A stretch of DNA of 64,000 nt from Methylomarinum vadi (GTDB lineage: Bacteria; Pseudomonadota; Gammaproteobacteria; Methylococcales; Methylomonadaceae), in assembly GCF_000733935.1 (NCBI RefSeq), contig NZ_JPON01000001.1, forward strand, positions 2,774,501-2,838,500. Direction: 5' to 3'. The notes under the pieces are model-generated. The model ran no database searches. It had not been told where the DNA came from and was given only the letters and a program-made list of their open reading frames with translations. Shown here one piece after another: positions 36,611 through 44,989 of this stretch. The first letter of the stretch is position 1, and each line of letters starts with the position of its first letter. The translations under genes were made by a program, and so were the position numbers.

Positions 36611-38259
36611 TTAAAACATGGTTTAAAAGCGGTTCGCCATGGGTATGGCTCAATGCTGCCGCGGTCAGCACCAGCCTGATTCTGGTCGTAGGCTTATTAC
36701 TGTTGATCGCTTCTCGGGGACTGGGCCATTTCTGGCCGGCCGATATCGTCGAATACCATTACCAGGATCAAAGCGGGAAGAGTGTCATCGTCGGCGAAGT
36801 GGTCGATAGCGCGATCATGACGGCGAGCCAGGCCAAGGCGGCGGGACATCGGATTTTGAATAACGCCGATTATCTGGAACAACGCCTGATCAAGACCGGA
36901 AACCGGGACTTGACCGGCATGGATTTTCGCTGGATTCAAAGTCAATATATCCAGCAGCAAGCGTATCCCGAGGAGATGATCGTCATCGAAAGACGGGAAT
37001 GGGGTAATTTCTACGGCCGCCTGCAGGCATTGAAGGAAAACGGCCGCATTATCGCCGAGGGCGAAAGAGCCTATGCGGTCGTTCAGGCAAGGATCGACAG
37101 GGCGTTGGCTCTGTACGATGAAATCGAGCATTTGCAGAAAAATGAAATCGGCTCGATCAACTACGGTCTGGAGCGCTTGCGCTTGAAACAACGCAGCCTG
37201 GAATTGAAGGGCGAGTGGAACGATACGTCCGAACAGGAATTCGCCGAGCAAAGGGCCGAATTCGACCGGCAATACAAAGAACTGCAAGGCAAGATCGGCG
37301 AACTGAACCGGCAAATCAGGCGCGATAGCCTGGTAGTGGTCGCCGCCAACGATCGCCGTCTGGAAATACCGTTGGAAAAAGTCGTGCGCCTGATTCGCCC
37401 CAATGCGATGAGTTTGGGCGAAAAAATCATCGAATATCTGGTTAAATTCGGCGAATTCGTTAGCGACGACCCGCGCGAGGCCAATACCGAAGGCGGAATA
37501 TTTCCGGCCATCTTCGGCACCATCATGATGGTGCTGTTGATGTCGGTGTTCGTGACGCCGTTCGGGGTCATTGCCGCGGTGTATCTGCGCGAGTACGCCA
37601 AGCAAGGTTTCGTGACCCGGATCATACGTATTGCCGTCAATAACTTGGCCGGGGTGCCGTCGATCGTATACGGCGTGTTCGGCTTGGGGTTTTTCGTTTA
37701 CATCTTGGGCGGCAATATCGACCAATTGTTTTATCCCGAAGCCGCTCCGGCACCGGTATTCGGCACCCCGGGCTTGATGTGGGCGTCGCTGACGCTGGCC
37801 CTGCTGACCCTGCCGGTCGTAATCGTCTCCACCGAAGAAGGCTTGTCGCGCATTCCGAAATCGATACGCGAGGGCAGTCTGGCGCTGGGCGCGACCAAGG
37901 CGGAAACTCTGTGGCGCACGGTGTTGCCGATGGCCAGCCCGGCCATGATGACCGGCTTGATCCTGGCGGTGGCGCGCGCGGCCGGCGAAGTGGCGCCTTT
38001 GATGTTGGTCGGGGTCGTCAAGCTGGCGCCGACCTTACCGCTGGACGGCAACTTCCCATTTTTGCATCTTGACCGAAAATTCATGCATCTGGGCTTTCAT
38101 ATCTACGATGTGGGCTTTCAAAGTCCCAACGTCGAGGCGGCCAGGCCCCTGGTTTATGCGACTTCGTTACTACTGGTCCTGGTGATTATCGGCCTGAACA
38201 TGTTTGCCATCGCCATCCGGAACCATTTGCGGGAGAAATACCGTGCCCTGGAGGGGTAA
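36607..38259 (+). CDS. pstA: Phosphate ABC transporter permease PstA, large form
   Basis: A 550-residue protein, nearly twice the E. coli size. The N-terminal helix (about 15-37) is followed by a periplasmic region of about 260 residues rich in charged helices that probably form a coiled coil (about 130-250). The permease domain then follows from about 300 with the contact loop LALGATKAETL. It forms the membrane channel with PstC. The enlarged forms of the two permeases occur together, as expected for partner subunits. Confidence 0.92.
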   Translation: MIKTWFKSGSPWVWLNAAAVSTSLILVVGLLLLIASRGLGHFWPADIVEYHYQDQSGKSVIVGEVVDSAIMTASQAKAAGHRILNNADYLEQRLIKTGNRDLTGMDFRWIQSQYIQQQAYPEEMIVIERREWGNFYGRLQALKENGRIIAEGERAYAVVQARIDRALALYDEIEHLQKNEIGSINYGLERLRLKQRSLELKGEWNDTSEQEFAEQRAEFDRQYKELQGKIGELNRQIRRDSLVVVAANDRRLEIPLEKVVRLIRPNAMSLGEKIIEYLVKFGEFVSDDPREANTEGGIFPAIFGTIMMVLLMSVFVTPFGVIAAVYLREYAKQGFVTRIIRIAVNNLAGVPSIVYGVFGLGFFVYILGGNIDQLFYPEAAPAPVFGTPGLMWASLTLALLTLPVVIVSTEEGLSRIPKSIREGSLALGATKAETLWRTVLPMASPAMMTGLILAVARAAGEVAPLMLVGVVKLAPTLPLDGNFPFLHLDRKFMHLGFHIYDVGFQSPNVEAARPLVYATSLLLVLVIIGLNMFAIAIRNHLREKYRALEG

Positions 38260-38289
38260 TCCTTCACCGAATTTTAGAAGTTTGAGACT

Positions 38290-39129
38290 ATGAATATGAC
38301 GACAGAACAAACTCGTACCCACGTACTCGATATCAGTTCACTGACCCGTGGCGGTAAGAGGCAAGCTGGACCGGTGGAAACTTGTTTGCAAGTGCAGAAC
38401 CTGAATTTATTTTACGGTGAGAAACAAGCGCTGCATGGCATCAATATGGATATTCCCCGCGGCAAGGTGACCGCCTATATCGGCCCAAGCGGTTGCGGTA
38501 AATCGACGCTATTGCGCAGCATCAATCGGATGAACGACCTGGTCGATGGTGTCAGGATCGACGGAAAAATTCTGCTCGACGGCGAGGATATCTACGATAA
38601 ATCGGTCAACGTGGCCGATTTGCGCCGGCGCGTGGGCATGGTGTTCCAGAAACCGAATCCCTTTCCTAAATCGGTATACGAAAACGTCGCTTATGGTCTC
38701 AGGATCCAAGGCATCAATGACCGCCGTACGCTGGATGAAACGGTGGAACGCTCGCTACGCGGCGCCGCGTTGTGGGACGAAGTCAAGGACCGTTTGAACG
38801 ATAATGCCTTGGGCATGTCGGGCGGCCAGCAGCAACGCTTGGTCATCGCGCGAGCCATCGCCATCGAGCCGGAAGTGATTCTGCTCGATGAGCCGGCTTC
38901 GGCCTTGGACCCGATCTCGACACTGAAGATCGAGGAATTGATCAATGAGTTGAAACAGCAATACACTATCGTCATCGTTACGCATAATATGCAGCAGGCG
39001 GCGCGAGTGTCCGATTACACGGCATTCATGTACATGGGAGAATTGATCGAATTCGGCGAAACCAGCGAATTGTTCACTAACCCGAAGAAAAGACAAACAG
39101 AAGATTACATTACCGGCAGATACGGCTAA
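38290..39129 (+). CDS. pstB: Phosphate ABC transporter ATPase PstB
   Basis: A 279-residue ABC ATPase with Walker [10 protein letters not shown], the PstB-specific [13 protein letters not shown], signature SGGQQQR, and Walker [13 protein letters not shown] followed by the switch His in VTHN. An N-terminal extension of about 35 residues precedes the conserved domain. It powers phosphate uptake and, with PhoU and PhoR, signals phosphate status. Confidence 0.96.
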   Translation: MNMTTEQTRTHVLDISSLTRGGKRQAGPVETCLQVQNLNLFYGEKQALHGINMDIPRGKVTAYIGPSGCGKSTLLRSINRMNDLVDGVRIDGKILLDGEDIYDKSVNVADLRRRVGMVFQKPNPFPKSVYENVAYGLRIQGINDRRTLDETVERSLRGAALWDEVKDRLNDNALGMSGGQQQRLVIARAIAIEPEVILLDEPASALDPISTLKIEELINELKQQYTIVIVTHNMQQAARVSDYTAFMYMGELIEFGETSELFTNPKKRQTEDYITGRYG

Positions 39130-39141
39130 GGGGGCGCGACT

Positions 39142-39855
39142 ATGGATACCAAAAAAATAGGGCATCATATTTCCCGAAAGTTCAACGAGGAAATGGAAGA
39201 CATCCGCAATAAGGTCCTGACCATGGGCGGGCTGGTGGAACAGCAAATCGATCTGGCGGCCAAGTCCTTCATGAACTGCGACTTGGAATTGGCCGAGAAG
39301 GTGATACAACAGGACGAGATGGTCAATAACCTGGAAATGGATATCGACCAGGAATGCACCGAAATTCTGGCGAAACGGCAGCCTGCCGCGTTCGACCTGC
39401 GCATGTTGATCGCCACGATCAAATCGATTTCCGACCTGGAACGCATCGGCGACGAGGCAGCTCGGATCGCCAAGATGACGATTCGCCTGGAAAATACCGA
39501 ATATTATCATGAGCAATATCATGAAATTCAGCACTTGCTGGAAATGGTCAAGGACATGTTGAACGGCGCGTTGGACTCCTTCGCCCGGTTGAGCGTCGAC
39601 GACATCGCCAGCATTACCAGCCAGGACCAGAAAGTCGACCGCGAATATGCCAGCATCGTGCGCCAGTTGATCACGCGCATGATGGAAGATCCCCGCCATA
39701 TCACCCGCACCTTGGATATTCTGTGGACCGCGCGAGCGCTGGAACGGATTGGCGATCATGCCTGTAATATTTGCGAGCACGTCATTTACATGGTCAAGGG
39801 CGAAGACGTGCGCCACATCAGCCAGGATGAGCTGGAAAAAGTGATGAGCCGTTAG
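39142..39855 (+). CDS. phoU: Phosphate-signalling regulator PhoU
   Basis: A 237-residue all-helical protein with two PhoU repeats. ERIGDEAARIAK (about residue 98) and ERIGDHACNICEHV (about 203) are the paired metal-binding signatures. It starts 12 bp after pstB. It links PstB to the PhoR kinase and prevents PhoB activation when phosphate is plentiful. phoB and phoR are not in this window. Confidence 0.95.
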   Translation: MDTKKIGHHISRKFNEEMEDIRNKVLTMGGLVEQQIDLAAKSFMNCDLELAEKVIQQDEMVNNLEMDIDQECTEILAKRQPAAFDLRMLIATIKSISDLERIGDEAARIAKMTIRLENTEYYHEQYHEIQHLLEMVKDMLNGALDSFARLSVDDIASITSQDQKVDREYASIVRQLITRMMEDPRHITRTLDILWTARALERIGDHACNICEHVIYMVKGEDVRHISQDELEKVMSR

Positions 39856-40180
39856 GGTATTAGTACAAAATAATGTCCCGGAAAGCTCCATGTAATCTTA
39901 TCCATGCCCCCGTGCTGAAGCATGGAGCCAAAAAGGGAAATTATTAACAATCGAGTCATTAGCTGTTCTCTTCGTATAAAATATGGAAGCTCCTGAGTAT
40001 TGGGACTTCCGTTGTCATGACAGCGATTTTCATGTCGTACAAGGCGGGCGTGTGCGACATGGTCGAGACATGCCGAGCGATCGCGTCGGCCTGATCGCTC
40101 CAATTTCTTTCCGGCGGTGTTCTTTTGCCTTATTGTGGCGCATAATTTTATCTGTTATTTCACTACAGCGGAGATACGAC

Positions 40181-41026
40181 ATGGGAAGATATGATGAAGC
40201 GGAACCTAAACTTTCCCCGGCCATCCTGGCCGCCGGTATAGTTGTCATAATCGTCGCGGTCGTTGCTTGGATTTATGTCGGCAATGGGCAGGACGAACAG
40301 GTCGTCAGTGAATTGACATTGCCGTCGTCCGAGCCGGCGGAGTTAAGTGATCAGCAAATCTTAACCGATGACGAAACGTCGGAGGAAGAACCATTGGCGG
40401 AGTCCGAACCTGCGCAAGAAATATCGACCGAACCGCTGCCGCCGTTGGAACAGAGCGACGAATTGGTGCGTCGGGAAGTATTGGCGTTGTCGCCGGATTT
40501 CGTCGGACAAGTGCAAACAACGGAACTGATCCCAAAATACCTGCAAGTCATCAATGACTTTTCCCAGGGACAGCGTTTATATAAACACATAAGCTTTCTG
40601 CAACCGCCCAAGCCGTTCATCGCCGAACAAGACGGCCAAGGCTGGTATATGACGGAAAAAAGCTACCGTCGCTACGACCGCCTGGCGAAAGCCTTTGCCG
40701 AGCTAAATGTGGATAAAACCATCGAGGCTTACCGAAAATTGCGGCCGTTATTGCAGCAAGCTTATGAAGAATTCGGCTATCCCCAACAATATCAGCTGGA
40801 AGATCTGTTCAAAAAAGCGGCCGCGGAAATGATCGCCGCGCCGGTCGTCGAAGGCCGCGTGGCACTGATTAAACCGACCTTGCGTTACCATTTCGCCGAT
40901 AAAAAACTGGAATCGCTCAGCCCGGTGCAAAAACAGATGTTGAGGATGGGGCCGGAGAACACTCGTATCATCCAGAAAAAACTGCGCGAACTGGTGCAGG
41001 AGTTGGTGCGCTTGCAGGCTGAATGA
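40181..41026 (+). CDS. DUF3014 domain membrane-anchored protein
   Basis: About 281 residues from ATG at 40181, preceded by GGAG; the open frame extends 66 codons further upstream without a plausible start. A single N-terminal membrane helix (about residues 14-34) is followed by an acidic low-complexity linker (about 40-90, rich in Glu, Ser and Pro), then a helical DUF3014 domain (about 100-275). The topology is cytoplasm-in, periplasm-out. Function unknown. It is 325 bp from phoU, so co-regulation with pst is uncertain. Confidence 0.7.
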   Translation: MGRYDEAEPKLSPAILAAGIVVIIVAVVAWIYVGNGQDEQVVSELTLPSSEPAELSDQQILTDDETSEEEPLAESEPAQEISTEPLPPLEQSDELVRREVLALSPDFVGQVQTTELIPKYLQVINDFSQGQRLYKHISFLQPPKPFIAEQDGQGWYMTEKSYRRYDRLAKAFAELNVDKTIEAYRKLRPLLQQAYEEFGYPQQYQLEDLFKKAAAEMIAAPVVEGRVALIKPTLRYHFADKKLESLSPVQKQMLRMGPENTRIIQKKLRELVQELVRLQAE

Positions 41027-41262
41027 GGCATTTTCTTTGTCACGATCATGAAGAAGATTTTATTACACCAATAATGAAAGTGGCAGTTGAAGGTACGGTC
41101 ATTCGCTTGGCAGGACGCCGATACCTGTTTGTCGAACAATCGCATCCCCTGATCATCGAGAACTTTCATAATCGCACATAACAATGAGGCGTTTTTGGTC
41201 TATTATTCGATGGAAAAATAGTGCCCGGTCTGAGAACAAGGAAAAAACGCGGAGCGGAATTC

Positions 41263-41736
41263 ATGTTCAAGCAACTAATTCGTAGGCTGCGACCCGGCCA
41301 AGCCCCAACCATTCGTTTGCCTACCGAAGAAGATAAACTTCGCTTGGTGGAAATCTTCAACGCGGCGCGCCAGTCGGCCGGGTGTTTTAAATGGGTGCCG
41401 ATCGGGTTGGCCGAGTTCAACCGCCAGACCCATGGCGAAGCCATCCATATCGCCGAAGTTGGCGGACACATTGCCGGTTTCGTATCGGTTTGGGAAAAGG
41501 AAGGATTTGTCCACCATCTCTATATTTGTCCCCGCTTTCAGGGCCGGGGTTAGGGCTCCGCTTTACTTAGAATGTGCGAATTGCAATACGGACGGCCGTT
41601 GTCGCTCAAGTGCATCTGCGCCAATGAACGGGCGCTCGGATTCTATCGCCGTCATGGCTGGGTTTCCAAACAGTGCGGCACAGGACCCGATGGGCCGTGG
41701 GAGCGGTTATGGCTGAAGAGTGGACGGCGAAATTAG
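41263..41736 (+). pseudogene. GNAT acetyltransferase interrupted by an amber codon
   Basis: A 157-codon GNAT frame with a good ribosome-binding site (GGAG) has one in-frame TAG at 41551. The frame before and after reads as one protein: RFQGRG, stop, GSALL. This is the acetyl-CoA phosphate-loop motif (normally QGRGxGxxLL) with one residue replaced by a stop. The C-terminal half keeps ANERALGFYRRHGW, the family signature. Without read-through only the first 96 residues are made and the CoA site is destroyed. The clean single change suggests recent loss, a base error, or suppression. Confidence 0.8.
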
Positions 41737-41871
41737 CTGGATTGTCCCGTAATTAGTCGCAAGAGACTGAATTGGCCGATTTGACTGCGGCTCGTTGCAA
41801 CACCGATTGCTTGACTGACGATTTAGCGTTTAAGATTAAAGCAGCGGTTAAGCAAAATGTGGGGTAATGGC

Positions 41872-42939
41872 ATGGGCGATGCGATTCGAGTTGTGGTGCT
41901 TGGGACCGGGCAGATGGGGGCCGGCATCGCCCGCTTGCTTCTAACAAAGCCGGCTCTACAACTGGTCGGCGTATATGCCAGAAGAACCGAGCGCCAGGGC
42001 CTCGATTTAGGCATGGCGATTGGCTTGGATCGGGAGCTTGGCATCGCAATTACCACCGATCTAACCGAATTACTCGCGCAAACACGGCCGCAAATCGCGT
42101 TCCAGGCAACCTGTTCGACACTGCAAGATGCTTGGCAGGAGCTGGCCATGCTGATTGAACACGGCGTTGACGTTATTTCGATCGCCGAGGAAATGGCCTA
42201 TCCTGCGGCGACTTCTCCGGTCAGGGCAGTGCAATTACAGCGGCTTGCCATCGAACACGGCGTTTCGCTGCTAGGCACCGGCGTCAATCCCGGTTTCGTG
42301 CTGGACTTATTGATCATCACGCTGACCGGCGTCTGCGCCGAGGTCGAGAAGATCACGGCCACGCGCGTCAACGATTTGTCTCCGTACGGCCCTACCGTAT
42401 TGCGGGAACAAGGCGTCGGCCTGACGCCGCAGGATTTCGAACGAGGAGTCAATGAGGGCAACGTGGTTGGTCATGTCGGTTTCGAACAATCGCTGCAAAT
42501 GATCGCGGCCGCGCTGGGCTGGCAGCTGGAGCGGATCGAACAAACGCGCGAGCCCATAATCTCGACAGTGATCAGGCAAACGCCTTTCGTTACGGTCGAG
42601 CCCGGCCAGGTGGCCGGTTGCCTGCATACAGCCACAGCCTATCGAAATGGCAAAGCCGTCATTCAGTTGATTCATCCGCAACAAATCCTTCCCCAACTGG
42701 AAGGCGTCGCAACCGGCGATCGTATCGAGATCAGAGGTTCTCCGAACATCAACCTGGCGGGAAGTCCCGAAATACCCGGGGGGCTGGCCACCCAGGCCTT
42801 GGCGGTCAACATGATTCCTCAAGTTGTGCAGGCCGCTCCCGGCCTCTATTGCATGGCCGACCTGCCGGTGCCGGCGGCGATGCCGGGCGGCGCCGGTTTC
42901 CGGAGTTTCAGGCACGCTACATCGGGAGAACAGGCATGA
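41872..42939 (+). CDS. ord: 2,4-diaminopentanoate dehydrogenase
   Basis: About 355 residues. The N-terminal Rossmann motif is VLGTGQMGAGIARLL, followed by GTGVNPGF and a C-terminal HPQQI region as in the Ord family (DapB-like fold). It oxidises (2R,4S)-2,4-diaminopentanoate to 2-amino-4-oxopentanoate with NAD(P)+ and releases ammonia. ATG at 41872 follows GGGG with 7-bp spacing and is preferred to the ATG at 41857. It is the first gene of a seven-gene coupled operon and overlaps ortA by 4 bp. The assignment is strengthened by all pathway partners being adjacent. Confidence 0.88.
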   Translation: MGDAIRVVVLGTGQMGAGIARLLLTKPALQLVGVYARRTERQGLDLGMAIGLDRELGIAITTDLTELLAQTRPQIAFQATCSTLQDAWQELAMLIEHGVDVISIAEEMAYPAATSPVRAVQLQRLAIEHGVSLLGTGVNPGFVLDLLIITLTGVCAEVEKITATRVNDLSPYGPTVLREQGVGLTPQDFERGVNEGNVVGHVGFEQSLQMIAAALGWQLERIEQTREPIISTVIRQTPFVTVEPGQVAGCLHTATAYRNGKAVIQLIHPQQILPQLEGVATGDRIEIRGSPNINLAGSPEIPGGLATQALAVNMIPQVVQAAPGLYCMADLPVPAAMPGGAGFRSFRHATSGEQA

Positions 42940-43253
42940 GCGAGCGAATCGAAGCGGGCGTCTGGGTCGAGATTCACGACATCGTTTTGGAAGCGGGAGA
43001 ACGGGCGCCGCAGGTGCCGGAAGATACCGCGCGCATCCCGTTGGAGATGAGGGTCAAGGGTTTTTTGAGCGAACCCGCCGAATTGGGCGGGGAAGCCGAG
43101 ATCGTCACCGCGGCCGGCCGTCGTCTGCGCGGCAAGTTGGTTGACGTCAATCCGGCCTATCGGCACGGCTTCGGCCCGCCGATTCCGGAACTGTCGACGA
43201 TAGGGCGGGAGTTGCGCACCTTGCTGGGGCAACGGGAGATAAGCGATGACTAG
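42936..43253 (+). CDS. ortA: 2-amino-4-ketopentanoate thiolase alpha subunit
   Basis: A 105-residue protein from ATG at 42936, overlapping the ord stop. It shows the OrtA pattern WVEIHDIVLEAGERAPQVPEDT, then MRVKGFL and a C-terminal HGFGPPIPEL. It is a non-catalytic small subunit of the thiolase that cleaves 2-amino-4-ketopentanoate with CoA into acetyl-CoA and D-alanine. It overlaps ortB by 8 bp. It is too short to be recognised alone with certainty, but its place between ord and ortB is diagnostic. Confidence 0.86.
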   Translation: MSERIEAGVWVEIHDIVLEAGERAPQVPEDTARIPLEMRVKGFLSEPAELGGEAEIVTAAGRRLRGKLVDVNPAYRHGFGPPIPELSTIGRELRTLLGQREISDD

Positions 43254-44661
43254 TTATCAGGCCGTCATGGCGCAGCGTAACGAGATCATGCGTCAGTCGG
43301 TCGGCATCGATTATCGAAAATACGCGACCGGCGTGTTGGCCTTCGATTATGAAGCGCTTATGGCCGATACCGGTTACGATCTGGAGCGCGTCCGCCAAGT
43401 GCAGCAAAGAACCGCGGTCGGCGACACGCCGTTGGTGGAATTAAAAAATTTGACCCGGCTTTTGCGGCTGTTTTCCAAACCGGGATATGGTGCGCGGTTG
43501 TTCGTCAAGGACGAGGCGGCCAACCCTTCCGGCTCGTTCAAGGACAGGCGGGCCTCGCTGTCGGTGTTCGAGGCCAAGCGGCGCGGTTACCCTGGCGTGA
43601 TCGCGGCGACCAGCGGCAACTACGGTGCGGCGATCGCGTCGCAGGCGGCCAAGGCCGGCTTGCGCTGCATCATCGTGCAGGAGGCCTTCGACAGCCGGGG
43701 CATCGCCCAGCCGGAAATCGCGGAGAAGACCCGTGCCTGCGAAGCCTACGGCGCCGAGGTCATGCGTCTGTCGGTCGGACCGGAGCTGTTCTACCAGTTT
43801 CTGAAGTTATTGAAAGAGACCGGTTATTTCAACGCCTCGTTGTACACGCCCTATTCGATCCAGGGCATTGAGACACTGGGTTACGAGCTGGCGCGGCAAG
43901 TGCGCGAACAAGAGCATGTTTATCCCGACGCGGTGGTCGTGACCCATGCCGGCGGCGGCAATCTGACCGGCACCGCGCGCGGCTTGCTCAAGGTCGGCGC
44001 GAACGAAACCGAGGTCATCGCCGCCAGCGTCGATCTGTCCGGCCTGCACATGGCCTCCGACCACGACTTCAACCGCAAGTCGTTCACGACCGGTCACACT
44101 GGTTTTTCGCTGCCGTTCACGACCTGGCCGGATAGGGCCGATGTGCCGCGCAATGCGGCCAGGGCCTTGCGTTACATGAACCGCTTCGTGACCGTGACCC
44201 AGGGCGAGGTGTTCTACATTACCCAGGCGTTGGCCGAGCTGGAAGGCCTGGAGCGTGGACCGGCAGGCAACACCTCGCTGGCCGCGGCCTTCGTTATTGC
44301 CCAGCAATTGCGGCAAGACCGGATCGTCGTCGTGCAGGAGACCGAATACACCGGCGCCGGCAAGCATCCGTTGGCCCAGTTGAATCTGGCCAAGCGCATG
44401 GGCATAGCCATCAGTCGCGGCGATCCCAAAACGTCGAAGCCCGGACAAAGCATCGTCATACCCGAAACTCCCGCGCAACTGGATGTCGTCGACGTCGACC
44501 TGCAGCGGGTGCGGCGCTCCTATCTGCAGCACGCCCTACAATCTGAGGATAAAGAAGCTAAACTGACGGAAGCCGATTACACCTTTCTGGCCGAGGAGAC
44601 CCGGTTGGATATCACCAACGTAAAGGAGATCTGCGATGAGTTCATTGGACAGGCCCGATGA
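43246..44661 (+). CDS. ortB: 2-amino-4-ketopentanoate thiolase beta subunit
   Basis: A 471-residue PLP enzyme of the threonine-synthase-like fold II type. The Schiff-base Lys is in NPSGSFKDRRA (about residue 100), followed by the phosphate-binding loop ATSGNYGAA and VVTHAGGGNLTG. OrtB with OrtA performs a PLP-dependent thiolysis, unlike normal Cys thiolases. The last 26 bp overlap oraS. It is adjacent to all other genes of the oxidative ornithine route. Confidence 0.9.
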   Translation: MTSYQAVMAQRNEIMRQSVGIDYRKYATGVLAFDYEALMADTGYDLERVRQVQQRTAVGDTPLVELKNLTRLLRLFSKPGYGARLFVKDEAANPSGSFKDRRASLSVFEAKRRGYPGVIAATSGNYGAAIASQAAKAGLRCIIVQEAFDSRGIAQPEIAEKTRACEAYGAEVMRLSVGPELFYQFLKLLKETGYFNASLYTPYSIQGIETLGYELARQVREQEHVYPDAVVVTHAGGGNLTGTARGLLKVGANETEVIAASVDLSGLHMASDHDFNRKSFTTGHTGFSLPFTTWPDRADVPRNAARALRYMNRFVTVTQGEVFYITQALAELEGLERGPAGNTSLAAAFVIAQQLRQDRIVVVQETEYTGAGKHPLAQLNLAKRMGIAISRGDPKTSKPGQSIVIPETPAQLDVVDVDLQRVRRSYLQHALQSEDKEAKLTEADYTFLAEETRLDITNVKEICDEFIGQAR

Positions 44662-44989
44662 CTTCGAGACCCGCCGCGAGCATTTGCGCGAGCTGTCGGA
44701 CGAGGCGCTGCATGCCCGCTTTTGGCACTTGGTTCAGGGCATCGTCGAGCCGCTGGTCGAGGAAGCGCGCACTCACACCAGCCCCGGCATCGAGCGCTCG
44801 GTGCTATTGCGCATGGGTTTCACCAGCGCCGAGGCCAAGCAGCTGATCGACGGCATGCAGGAACAAGGTTTACTCGGCCACGGCGCGGGACATTTGCTGC
44901 TGCAGTTGGCCAAGCGCAACAACTTGACGGTGCGGGAAGCCGGCGAAGCCCTGTTGCAAGGCGACTATTGGGGGGAGTTGCAACCATGA
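44636..44989 (+). CDS. oraS: D-ornithine 4,5-aminomutase small subunit
   Basis: A 117-residue helical protein with the OraS pattern DDFETRREHLRELSD at the N-terminus and LLLQLAKRNNLTVREAG near the end. AAGGAG precedes ATG at 44636. With OraE it forms the adenosylcobalamin- and PLP-dependent mutase that moves the terminal amino group of D-ornithine to C4. The stop overlaps the oraE start (ATGA), which would couple subunit stoichiometry. Confidence 0.92.
   Translation: MSSLDRPDDFETRREHLRELSDEALHARFWHLVQGIVEPLVEEARTHTSPGIERSVLLRMGFTSAEAKQLIDGMQEQGLLGHGAGHLLLQLAKRNNLTVREAGEALLQGDYWGELQP

Noticed and set aside
39856-40180. A gene upstream of the DUF3014 gene
   Set aside because: The 66-codon upstream extension and a minus-strand 83-codon frame lack start signals and family features. 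Only a short inverted repeat (GAGCGATC / GATCGCTC, 40076-40100) is visible.
41074-41181. A 35-codon plus-strand frame between the DUF3014 gene and the GNAT pseudogene
   Set aside because: No ribosome-binding site, no recognisable feature, and the length is within chance expectation.
41737-41871. A cobalamin riboswitch upstream of the B12-dependent ornithine operon
   Set aside because: The gap is only 135 bp and no B12-box-like conserved segment was seen.
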